Part shown: one piece after another, positions 1 to 11,100 of the stretch
How the letters are laid out: each line of letters opens with the position of its first letter
Position numbering within the stretch: the first letter of the stretch is position 1
Origin: Petrosia ficiformis
Taxonomy: Eukaryota; Porifera; Demospongiae; Haplosclerida; Petrosiidae
DNA: 64,000 bases
Direction of reading: 5' to 3'
NCBI GenBank assembly: GCA_947044365.1
Contig: OX345653.1
Coordinates: forward strand, 3,997,501-4,061,500
The notes under the pieces: model-generated
The model's input: the letters and a program-made list of their open reading frames with translations, nothing else
What the model was told of the DNA's origin: nothing
Database searches by the model: none
Position numbers and translations under genes: made by a program

Positions 1-66
1 CACACATACACACACATACACACACATACACATACACACACACACGCACGCACACACACACACACA
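1..66. repeat. (CA)n microsatellite
   Basis: CACACATA/CACGCA dinucleotide tract in the intron just upstream of the first visible HACL1 exon. Confidence 0.9.
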
Positions 67-106
67 TCTATTATTATTTTATAATTGTATTACCAAACAA
101 CTACAG

Positions 107-3100
107 ACAATTCCAACGTTGTCCAGACCCTCCACTGACTCTCGCAGATCCTGAATGTGTTGTCAAGGCAACCAAATGCCTAAAGAATGCTACAAGACCA
201 TTAATTGTTATTGGAAAAGGTATATTGCATGATGTGTGATAGATTTGGTTATTGTTACTATTTTTTATCAGGTGCTGCGTATTCAAGAGCTGAAGATGAG
301 CTTCATAGACTTATAATCCGTCATAAACTTCCTTTCCTGCCAACGCCTATGGGTAAAGGGGTTTTACCTGATGACCATCCTTTCTGTGTTGCAGCTGCAC
401 GTTCTAAGTAAATTACAAATGAACTAGTTGGGTTTGGGAATGAGAATGGGGATTGAGAATGAGGGTGAGGAGTGGGATTAGGAATAGTGTATCAGGAATG
501 AGGAGTTTAAGATGAGAATTGGGAATGATGACTAAGATTGGGAATTTGGGAATGGGGTAAATTGGAGTTTAGGATGAGGACTAAGATTGGGAATGGGGTA
601 AATTGGAAATGGGGTAAATTGGAAAAGAGGAGTTGAGAACAATTATAATTATAATTTATAATTCTGTTTAGAGCTTTAAAAGAAGCTGACGTAGTTCTTC
701 TTGTTGGTGCAAGACTAAACTGGATCTTGCATTTTGGGAAGCCACCTAGATACAGTCACGATGTAAAGATAATACAAGTTAGTGTTTTCAATCCTGCTAA
801 TATTACCTGTGGCTTAGATATCCTGACATGAAGATAGTAGGTTTGGTATGTTAGAATTACGTGTGGCTTGAGATTTAATACCAGTGTTATATTTAATTAA
901 ATTTGGAATCCCTCTACAGACAGATTGACTACAAAGGATAAAAGTACGTGTGTGTATATAACCACATACACACTTGATGGCCTCAAGGGCAATTACTATG
1001 GAATCTACCTGCTCTGGTCATACATGTAATAACTAATAAACTCCGTGTGTCTCACATGATCACATTACGTTAGTATTGTTTAAGTGCATTTTATATGGAG
1101 GATGTAATGTGATAGACATTATTATCATTTTAAAAATATCACCATGGTTTCATTCCCTAGTGTTCAATGTCTCAGAGCCACACAGAAGCAGTCTCAATAT
1201 ATACCTTAGTTAACTATAAAACTCCTTTTAGTTAACTATAACTAAAACTAAAACCCCTTTTAGTAAGGCATTGTGACTTTTAGTTAACTATAACTATAAC
1301 TAAATTACAAGTCTATTACAATAACTATAACTAACTAAAATGAAAATTGGTCACTTTTGGTTAGTAAAAAACTAAAACCATTTTAGTAAGCCTAATATAA
1401 TTTCAGTTAATTAAACTACAACTAGTTTGAGAAGCCTGGCATACTATATCTAAAGTAGTCATTTTTGTCAAACTATAAAAACACTAATATACACACATGT
1501 AGATTACAACAGTACTGGAAGTCTGGAACAAGATTATATATATCCCCACCCCCCTCACACACAGGTCGATATATGCCCTGAGGAAATGAACTGCAATGTA
1601 TCTAGTCATATAATGCTGTGTGGAGATGCTACATCTGTGATTAAACAAGTTAGATTGAATAACTAACTAATAGATAGAGACAAACTGGCTGACATAGATA
1701 GAGACAAATTGACACACAGATAGAGACAAATTGACCGATATAAATAAAGCCAAATTGGCTGACATGACAGAGAAAAACTGGGTGACATAGATAGAGACAA
1801 ACTGGGTGACATGATAGAGACAAACTGGGTGACATACATGTAGATAGAGACAAATTGGCAGACAGATAGATGATGACGGACAGATTGACATGAAATAATT
1901 AATTAAGTTACTATTTATAGTTAAATGAAGAATTAATGAAGGGGTCTTTTTTTTTTCTTGATTCCGAGACCCCCTGGTGGAAGGGTCTGAGCGAGAAAGT
2001 TGATAAAAACGTTCAACTGAATAAGGTTTGTTGTAACATTACTTTACATGATTACATCTATAATAAAGTACCTGATCTATTAATAGTAACATTACCTAAT
2101 ACTTACCTAATACTTATAATGTATTAATAGTAACATTACTTTACATCTATAATTATAATTAGTACCTGATCTATTAATAGTAACATTACCTAATACTTGT
2201 AATGTATTAATAGTAACATTACTTAATACTTCTAATGTATTAATAGTAACATTACCTAATACTTATAATGTATTAATAGTAACGTTACCTAATACTTATA
2301 ATGTATTAATATTAACATTACTTAATACTTATAATGTATTAATAGTAACATTACTTTACATCCATAATTATAATTAGTACCTGATCTATTAATAGTAACA
2401 TTACCTATACTTATAATGTATTAATAGTAACATTACTTAATACTTATAATGTATTAATAGTAACATTACTTTACATCTATAATTATAATTAGCACCTGAT
2501 CTATTAATAGTAACATTACCTAATACTTATAATGTATTAATAGTAACATTACCTAATACTTATAATGTATTAATAGTAACATTACTTTACATCCATAATT
2601 ATAATTAGTACCTGATCTATTAATAGTAACATTACCTATACTTATAATGTATTAATAGTAACATTACTTAATACTTATAATGTATTAATAGTAACATTAC
2701 TTTACATCTATAATTATAATTAGCACCTGATCTATTAATAGTAACATTACTATAATTATAATTAGCACCCAATCTATTAATAGTAACATTACTATAATTA
2801 TAATTAGCACCCAATCTATTAATAGATTATCAATTTTATTGCATTAGTTACAAGCAGCTGATAAAACACTTCCAATGAGTTTCTACTGTGCTTACGAGGA
2901 GGTAAGGATTATGTGTATATACCATATAGCCATAGGATAAGAATGCTTATTTACCACCTTGCAAACGAGGTTGTACACACATCATTATGGAATTTAATCA
3001 ATTTTATAGACTCAGCAGTCAACTTGCTGAGTCGACAGTTCACCTTGCTAAGTCAACACATAATATTTACCCTCTAACATTGGTTAAATTCCAAAAACAC

Positions 3101-6100
3101 AGTGACTGTCAGGGCGGGAAATAAGCCTACAATATCTGGTGAGCAATTCCATCACCAGTGCTCACTACAATACAACTAGCATGTCAAAATCTGGTGCTCC
3201 TTTAGCTAATTTTGGTGCTCAAATGAGCACTGGAGCACTGTTATTTCCCACTCTGGACTGCGTGCACAATCTCCTAGGCCACCATACATGAAGGATTATG
3301 ACATTGACCAAACCTTTATTCAGTCGCTGTACTTCATGTACAAAATAAATAATATATATAATAATTATTATATACAGATCACTAGATTCCTTCCTCGAGA
3401 TGCTTTTATTATTAACGAAGGTTCCAGTACTATGGATATTGGTAGGACAGTACTCAAAACCTATCTTCCAAGACACAGGTGTAGTAATTACATAATGGCC
3501 ACAACACATTGGTACTTGTCTTATCAAGTACTTGACAAGACAAGTCTTGTCTTGTCAAGTACTTGATAAGACAAGTACATGTTGTTGCTATGGTCATAAT
3601 TATAACAGTGTATTTATAAATAAAGTGTTATTAATTTGACACCTGATAACAACCAAGCACCTTTCATGAAACAGGCAGTCATGCAGGACATTGTCTGAGT
3701 CTCATAATGTATGATGTTATGGTGTATAGTTTAATGTCATAAGGTTAATACATGATTATACTGTAACTCAATAATGAAGCAATGGATTGAAATTTGACAT
3801 ACACAAAAAATAAAGGGAAGGATAATTGTATTAAAATGGTGCAGATAAAAAGATTATCAGTTATGAATATTTTTCTGAGGTCATGATAAATGTGAATGAC
3901 CTTTAGTATACAGTTCCGTTTCAAATTTACCAGACATTCATGTATGTACATTAGTGTTGTACCTATACTGGTATAGGTAAATGTATAGGTGTCTATACCA
4001 AGGTATAGGTAAATATAGGTATAGGCAAGTAGTATAGGGCAGATACAGATACTTTACAGATCAAATTTTGAAACTTTATAGTACTGTTTTACTGTAGAAC
4101 AGTCAGAATCATATTTTTTGAGCTATTTCCATCTTTTTTTAGTAGTTTATGAGTTTCATTTTCCAACAGAAATGGCTATATAGAGCAGTGCTAAAAATTA
4201 GTGATGCACATGAACATATACTAGAAAATAAAGTGAACACATGTATATATAGGTATAGCAGTGTTCTGCCCACACTGGTCAGCACTAACCACCTCTCAAA
4301 TGAATTAACCACCTCTTAGATAAATTAACCACCTTTTAAATAAATTAACCACCTCTCAGATAATACCACTGAGACAGTATTAAGTATATACTGGATAAGC
4401 ATGTAGAATCCAACCACCATTCTAAACATCCTAGGCAGAACACTGTATCTGTATCTGAATTATAGGCAAATCCACAACACTATATTACATATGAAGTCAT
4501 GATATCATATTTTTGAGGCCATTGTGAATGTACAGTATATGGGGAGCAGGACAAGAGGAGTAAAAATATGGCTAGCTCTGTTAGTACCTACCTCTAATAA
4601 TGGCTTTCTGTAACAAGCTATTATAGTTTTTCTAATCTATTTTCTATAGACTTGATGCTGGTACTTTTGGAACTATGGGAGTTGGGTGTGGTTTTTCTAT
4701 TGCTGCTGCCTTACTATCTCAATCGACATTGCAACCTTCCAGAGGTCAAAGGTCGCGTGTCGTCAGCATTCAAGGAGACAGTGCTTTTGGATTTTCTGGA
4801 ATGGAAATAGAAACTGCATGTAGGTAAGTCACATGACAATTAATTAAGTCACATGACACAATGAGGAGGAGTATTCCCATCAAACTATTGTTAAGAGGTT
4901 TTAAGGTTTAGACTGGTAGGTTGGTATTTTCAAGTGGATTGCCTCCTTTTGGTTAGTGGGTAGTAAAGGTCACACCACAATATAATATCACATAATTATT
5001 TGAAAACCACAGCAATAGATTTGATGTGGTGTCCAAAGTAGTTTGTATGAAGTCAGTGGAGGGTGTCTGAAACTATGAGACAGGAAGAACTACAAAAGAA
5101 TAGGGAGGATATGGGATTATGAGTGCATGCAAGTAGTGGTTTCTCAAAGTGATTTTTATCAATACTACTAATCATGACCTTCATGACAAATTTGACATTT
5201 CTTTAAAAATAGAATAAGTCTTCTTGAATTCAGTAGTGTCAAAAGTTTATGCAATGGTAGAATCTTCATAGCCTATCTTATTAAACCTTTGAAGGTCAAA
5301 ATATAACATTTACAATTTATGATGTGATTGTTGAGCTCTACATGTAACCATCATGACATGATGTCATCATTATTATCTTTTAGCAGGTTTCAGCTGGTGT
5401 TTAATTAGAACATATATGGTACTATACTACAATACTATGACCCCTACGATAAGAGATCCTACCCCCTAAGATAGAAATATAACTAGCTGAGTGCAGTACT
5501 GTATGTACTCTAATTATTTCATGAAGGCTTACATAAGCATGAACCCAATGGTTATATGAAGAAACTTGTTGATTGTCACCTGATAGTCACATGATTGTTT
5601 TCTTGGTTTGCCCCAGGTATCAGCTTCCTATTGTATTTATTATAATGAATAATAATGGAATATATCGTGGAGTTGACAAAGAAGCATGGATGGATTTAAC
5701 AGAGACTGATGCCCTCGCTCTCAGGTAATGAAGGTGGTATGGGAATGAGTCCTTAAACTGGTATGAAAATGAGTCCACTTTTGTATTTTCATCACAGTAT
5801 TCCTCCCACTTCTCTTCTTCCCGATTCACGTTATAATAAAATGGCTGAGTGTTTTGGTGCTAAAGGCTATCATGTGACTACACCAGAAGAATTACGATTG
5901 GTTCTCAATGAAGTCATGATAACAAAGGAAGACGAAAAAAATGGAAGAGGATTACCAGTTATAATAAATATAGCAATCAATCCTTCATCTGAAAGAAGAG
6001 TTCAAGTGAGTAATCGTCAATTAGTATTACAGACACTGGTGATGCTCTGATAATTGGATTGGCAATGGTCATTATCAGGCATTATTTATAGTATATACCA

Positions 6101-6409
6101 GTATTGGTTATTTATGAAAAATCCAACCAATATTGTACTACTAATAATGTCATCATTAGTTCTTGCTCATAAGTGAGAAAATGCTCATTTGCTTTGAAGA
6201 ATCAGAAACCAGAAGGTAGATATAATAGTGGATTGGTACATGTACATAACTACATATCTATTCTAAAGGAATATTAGTTAAATCTAACAATATATAGTAA
6301 GATCTATTTTAAAATACACTTTCCATAGTATTGAACCAGTTGCAATTGTAATCCATCACTTCATCTTTCCTTACAGGAATTTCCATGGCTAACAAGATCA
6401 AATTTATAG
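107..6409 (+). CDS. HACL1: 2-hydroxyacyl-CoA lyase, 3' part (5' exons lie before the window)
   Basis: Thiamine-diphosphate-dependent peroxisomal lyase that cleaves 2-hydroxyacyl-CoA to formyl-CoA and an aldehyde shortened by one carbon (phytanic acid alpha-oxidation). Exons seen: 107-219, 272-407, 672-777, 1565-1648, 1969-2025, 2848-2901, 3378-3478, 4650-4823, 5617-5724, 5798-6005, 6377-6409; phases join throughout, giving about 390 C-terminal residues against ~578 for the human protein. Diagnostic stretches: [47 protein letters not shown] and [12 protein letters not shown]. The ThDP/Mg motif begins [13 protein letters not shown] and ends at NNNGIY. The 33-nt last exon encodes [10 protein letters not shown]; the SNL end is a PTS1-like peroxisomal signal (human ends SNM). 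The start of exon 1969-2025 is the least certain boundary. The introns hold several minisatellites and transposons. Confidence 0.95.
422..640. repeat. Purine-rich GGGAATGAG minisatellite in a HACL1 intron
   Basis: Degenerate tandem GGGAATGAGAATGGGGATTG-like units on the + strand, ending in repeats of GGGGTAAATTGGA. Confidence 0.7.
1205..1430. repeat. GTTAACTATAACTAA repeat family, copy 1
   Basis: Runs of TTAGTTAACTATAACTA with CCCTTTTAGTAAGGC segments. Related copies lie at about 15060-15200, 17216-17535, 48715-48830 and 52885-53065. The ~17216-17535 copy is bounded by inverted TAGTGTTGTTTTAGT-like ends, so this looks like a small inverted-repeat transposon family. Confidence 0.6.
1668..1890. 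repeat. ~24-bp minisatellite (GATAGAGACAAA...)
   Basis: About nine imperfect units of GATAGAGACAAACTGGGTGA in a HACL1 intron. Open frames across it on the minus strand are low-complexity artefacts. Confidence 0.8.
2040..2830. repeat. ~33-bp tandem array in a HACL1 intron
   Basis: Many head-to-tail units combining TATTAATAGTAACATTAC with CTAATACTTATAATG, interspersed with a longer higher-order unit carrying TTTACATCTATAATTATAAT and CACCTGATC. Almost the whole intron between exons 1969-2025 and 2848-2901 is this array. Confidence 0.9.
3112..3262. mobile_element. Small inverted-repeat (MITE-like) element
   Basis: The left end CAGGGCGGGAAATAA is mirrored at the right by TTATTTCCCACTCTGG. The ~150-bp body has repeated 'GGTGCTC' segments and no coding potential. 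Confidence 0.55.
3512..3578. repeat. Perfect 67-bp palindrome (33-bp arms, 1-nt centre)
   Basis: The left arm begins GTACTTGTCTTATCAAGTAC and the right arm ends GTACTTGATAAGACAAGTAC. All 33 positions pair around a single central base at 3545. It starts 33 bp past the donor of HACL1 exon 3378-3478. Confidence 0.95.
3690..3912 (+). mobile_element. MITE family A, copy 1
   Basis: Member of a ~230-bp non-coding family. Shared landmarks are CTCAAAATTAGGATATGATG, a TAGTTTAATGTCATAA block, ATTATACTGTAACTCAATAA, GCAATGGATTGAAATTTGAC, and a right end TTTTTCTGAGGTCATGGTGA inverted relative to the left end. This copy has a diverged left end. Confidence 0.75.
3951..4485. mobile_element. Inverted-repeat element with a nested MITE
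   Basis: Left TAGTGTTGTACCTATACTGG faces right CACAACACTATA near 4473-4485. GTATAGG motifs recur inside. A family-B MITE (4258-4446) sits within it, implying a later insertion. Confidence 0.5.
4258..4446. mobile_element. MITE family B, copy 1
   Basis: Ends CAGTGTTCTGCCC and GGCAGAACACTG are inverted. The body has repeated 'TTAACCACCTCT'. Two related copies lie in introns of PH gene A. Confidence 0.75.
5402..5545. mobile_element. Fold-back family (GTACCATATA...CTCTAATTATT), copy 1
   Basis: Carries the motif pair TATGGTACTATACTAC and CTCTAATTATTTCATG, with 'AAGCATGAACCC'. It is related to the foldback at 30592-30697 and the cluster at 50800-51056. Confidence 0.5.
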
Positions 6410-7335
6410 GTTATAATTTACTGTGTGGAAGAAGTTAATACTATAAACCTAATGTTTTAAATGTTTTTCTTTGTATGTCTTGACAAGCATCTTGGCTGAC
6501 TTCGTCAAAGGTCAAATCTATAATTTTACTGTGTGAAAAAACTTAATATTTTTGTTTTTCAGTTGTACTAATGTTTTTACTTAGTACGTCTCAGCAAGAA
6601 TCTTTCATCATTATTAATGAAGGTGACCTTTCCCCTTAATGACCAACATTAATCACAAATAAATGGTTCTTGGTTTTAGTTTTGAAAAAACAAAAAAAAT
6701 TTACAATGCATTTTTTACTTTAAAATACACAAGAATGAATGGAGTCACTTGTTTTAACATGTCAAATGATAAACCAATTGTTTTATTCTGTGATGTGTAA
6801 AAAATATCTAATACTTGTGTATTGTGTTAATATTGTAAAACAGAAACTAAAGAGCATGACAAAGAGGTGGTTGGAGAAAAAAAAAACAAAACATGTTATG
6901 AAAAACATAAAAATCACTGATTGTGTTCTTTGAGGAGTTCCAACCAACAGCATGAAAAATGGACTATTTAGTTCGTATGTACATTAAGTAGTAAAACTAA
7001 TTATTGAGGACTTTAAAACTAAACATTCTATTGTTTTTAATTACATATTACTTTCTTAAAAGAGTTTCTGTTGCATTGAGAATTGCTTTTTTTCTTTAAG
7101 ATTGTCTTTTTTTTGGCTTGTTCAACTGTTTTCATCCGTGAATAATTTTGGCTATGGTTTTTTTGAATTCAATTTTAAGAATGCTGTAATGAATAAAAAT
7201 AATTATGAAATATGAATAGGAACGAAGATCATGTGACTGACCATGTTACCATGTATGAGAAGATCAGTCACTTGGGAAATAATAATTTAATCAACTACTT
7301 AATTTCAAATACTCATTATTCAGCCATTTTATACA

Positions 7336-7490
7336 AGAAGCTAACATTCACAATGACCTCAATATAGTGTATAATAGTTTAATACATGATTATGCTGTAA
7401 CTCAATGAAATTTTACATCTGTAAAAAGATATTGGAGTAAAACATTTTTGTCAGGTGAAAGTGAATGTCAAACGACCTTTAACAGAATTG
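7336..7490 (+). mobile_element. MITE family A, copy 2 (shortened)
   Basis: Has CATTCACAATGACCTC, the TAGTTTAATACATGATTATG block and a right end GTGAAAGTGAATGTC. The middle is partly deleted. Confidence 0.6.
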
Positions 7491-7716
7491 GTATCTAGGA
7501 GTAATAGTTCATAGAAACATCAAGTTAGCTTTATGTTTAAAAATGGCCAAATACATGTAGTATTTCCCAAGGGACTTATCCACATTCACAATACTACATT
7601 ATACACAGCATCTGATAGTGTCTATGAACTACATGAACTAGGGCTAGGTATTCATTGAACATCTACCAGTCTATAATTCATTATAAAAGCAGTGTTCTTT
7701 CTACATTATAGAGCCA

Positions 7717-8115
7717 GTGCACAGATTTGAAATAGGCCCCCAAATTGCAAATCCTGATTGTTTGAACCTTCGTTTGTTTGGCATGCCTTGGAAGTTAATA
7801 TTTCTCTCTTAAAAGCTTAGCTGCCATGTCTACTTTAATATTTGTGTATGTGCATTTGTACAATCTAAACATGTGGTTAATAATGTGGGCAAGTTTCAGA
7901 AATGTCGAGGCTGTGTTGCTTGCTGCTTGCATCCATTTCTCGGTCCAACAATGCTAAATCGGAATAGAAACAGCAATGGGAAAACTATTATGTAATAAGC
8001 CAGCTCTGGAGGCTTTCTATAGCCAATCAAGGTGAGAGCAATATTACACATGCAAACTTTTATTCATTTTTGCTGACAAAACTTTGATTGTTGTTTTCCA
8101 ACCTTCGCCCTAGCC
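7717..8115. mobile_element. hAT-like non-autonomous element, copy 1
   Basis: About 400 bp, clearly related to 56601-56995. Shared blocks include CAATCTAAACATGTGGTTAA, CAGCAATGCTAAATC-like and AGCCAATCAAGGT. This copy has eroded ends (right end CCAACCTTCGCCCTAG). Confidence 0.65.
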
Positions 8116-8173
8116 CCACTGGAAAGTACACTACACAATACACTGCGTCGGCCTACAGTTATATTCCCATTAA

Positions 8174-11100
8174 CTAAAGAAATATACTCACTTGTTGGAG
8201 ATAATGAGGATTATGAGAAATTGTCCATCCAGGTGGTTGTTGAGTATACTGTGCTGTGTGAGTAGGTATACCAGTAGCATTAGTATGCGTACCACCTGCA
8301 GTTGGAGTGGGAATTGTGTACTGCTGTGTGTGATGTCCCGTATATGTTGATCCACCACTGTTACTGGAGGATATTTGTAGCTGATTCATGTGAGATGCAA
8401 GCCCATGGATACTATCTGTTCCATTACTTGTCCCTAGAGAGTTCTGTGTAAAATAAAAAGCAATATGAAACTGGTGTGACTAAACACTCCAAATATAGTA
8501 TTGCCTAAAACATCAGTATAATGATATTTAAAATTGGTAGAAACACGAACAAAAATGTACATGTATAGTTGCAGCATACATGCTACACATACTGCATAGC
8601 CCTAAATTTGCACAGGCTATACATGTATATTTTGAGTTTTTTGAAGAAATAATGGTCACGCATTTTGGCGAATACACAAATTGAAATAGTTGAACATTGT
8701 CAAAATATGCCCATATTGCATTCAAACTTCAAAGCTGCACACATACAGGCTATATATACATGTACATTGCGAGATAATTACACAGGATGCGAGTTGGACG
8801 GAACAATATGTGCAAACTATGCATCTACCTTTCTACATATATGCAGCACACATCTGCTCCTATTCTACACATCCACATTTACATGCTAAAATGTGGCTGC
8901 GAGCAGTATGCAAGCATCATTGTGCATGAATTGAAATGCTTATGAAATGGCTGTTCAATTGAAACTTTGTTAAACTACCCACTCAAGTGTATCCTAAAGC
9001 CTGTATTAAATAAAATATGTATTGCAAATCCCAACCAGAAAGGCTGTATGTGTTCATTTGAGAGTCAAAAGATAAATTTGATGTGCAATTAAAAATTTTT
9101 TTTCATATTCCCCTTACTGTTGGAGAAACGTAATAGGAATTTTGCCATGAACCTGAAGTGTTTCCTCCTTGAACCTAGTGTAATGTAAAAGGTTTACAAG
9201 ACAAAATAAAGCAAATCATTACATATACACATAATAAATGAATCATACCCAGACTAAATACATGTACATGTATGTGTAATTGAATTGTATAACACCAAAC
9301 AAATTGTTACATCATTACATGTACATGTATACTAGCATCCTAGGCACATGAATTTTCATATATAACTGAATCATACCCAGACTAAAGCACATGTACATGT
9401 ACATGTGTAATTGAATTGTATAACACCAAACAAATCGTTACGTCATTACATGTACATGTAATACTAGCATCCTAGGCACATGAATTTTCATATATAACTA
9501 AATTATATCCCGACTAAAGCACATGTACATGTTTAATTGAATTGTATTAGACTAAACAACAGCATTACATCATTATACATGTATGTACATGTACATGTAT
9601 AACGTATCTAGACTAAAGCATTCATTCATTACATGTACACATATAACTGAATTGTAACCACAGTGAAACCCCTCTATTAAGGACACCCGTATTAAGAACA
9701 CTTACAAACTGTGCTTTATAATATAAACTTGCCCCTGAAATGAGGACACCCCTGTAATCAGGACACTTATATTTGTCCCAAGGGTGTCTGGAATAGAGGG
9801 GTTCCACTGTAGATTAATACAACCATATAACCCAGACTGAAGTAATCACTCAAGTTTACAAATGATCCCCATACAGTTACAGATGTACACTAAAGTACAT
9901 TCATGTTAAGTTAAATAAGCACCCCACACAAACAAATTAGGTATCACTCCAGTACATTGTACTTCAGGAATTATCCATTTACAGTACTAACCTGATATCC
10001 AGATACTTGAGATGATGATTGTACATACTAAGAGGAAAGAAATTATTTTGATAATAACAGTAGGAGAGAAACTGCAGACAATGGAGTGCAAGATATTACC
10101 TACATGTAATTGCTCAACATGATCTTACATGTACACTTAAAAAAATTCAAGACAAGTCTAGCATACAGTAGGCACAAATAAAAAGGTTACACTGTTCCTG
10201 TTTTGTGCGTTCTCTTTCCATTTTGTATTTTTCGTTTTTGTTTATAAACAGGAAAGTGAAAGCACAGAAAAGCAAGTGGAATAAAAAATAAGAGAAACGG
10301 AATCCGTTTCGGTTTGCGGTTTGTATGGGTGTGGCGTAATTAGTAATTTGCGCACGTGTCAACGTTAGTAATTTAGTGTTCTCTGTTGCCAAGTCTTTTT
10401 TTTGTTAATATTATAATGGTATTATCAGAATATGTTAAACCACGTATATTACAGTTGGTTCATGGCGAAGGACGAACCAATCGAGCAGATGTTGCCGATT
10501 ACTTGGCAAAGAAGGTATACCCATCACAAGGTAGACAGTTGCCTTGTTCTGAAGAAATACAAAACGATGAAGCGAAGAGGAGGATCTGGAGATGCTAAAG
10601 ATTGTAGGGACAAAGATGCGAAGTGACGATGAGAACCACTGCTATACAGGATACTCTACAATCTCAGCATTCCAGACTAGTGTTACCACGAACTGTATAC
10701 TTCAACTTTTCTCCAGCTTTTAGCTTTCCATGTTTTTCCCTAACAATGTTAGCAACATATTCTTTATTTATTTTCCCATCATACCGCTTACAATTGTTAT
10801 CAACCCACTTTTAACAAGAAGCAGCTCATCATTCTCTATCAACACCTGTGAGACTCAATTACGGATATGCGCATGCACGTTACTGAGCCACACCCCTATT
10901 AATTTTAATTAAATTAAAAATTCGTGTAATGCCGTTTCTGTTTTCTTTTCTTTCTGTTTTTGATTTTTCCGTTTCTGTTTAAATGGAAATGGAATTCTGT
11001 TTTGAAAAAACAGAAACATGTAACCTTTTTATTTGGGGCTACTGTACATGTACATACATGTATCAGCTGGCAAGGACTTGTGGCATTTTAATTCTTAAAT

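Larger units (their letters stand above)
6410..8173. other. Intergenic: HACL1 3' flank to RBMS 3' flank
   Basis: Convergent gap. It holds a candidate HACL1 poly(A) region (AAATAAATGG near 6657), a family-A MITE and a hAT-like element. No open frame here resembles a protein. A small terminal RBMS exon in this gap cannot be excluded. Confidence 0.6.

Noticed and set aside
2040..2830. CRISPR-like spaced repeats
   Set aside because: Units are directly abutting and imperfect without unique spacers, in a eukaryotic intron; it is a satellite.
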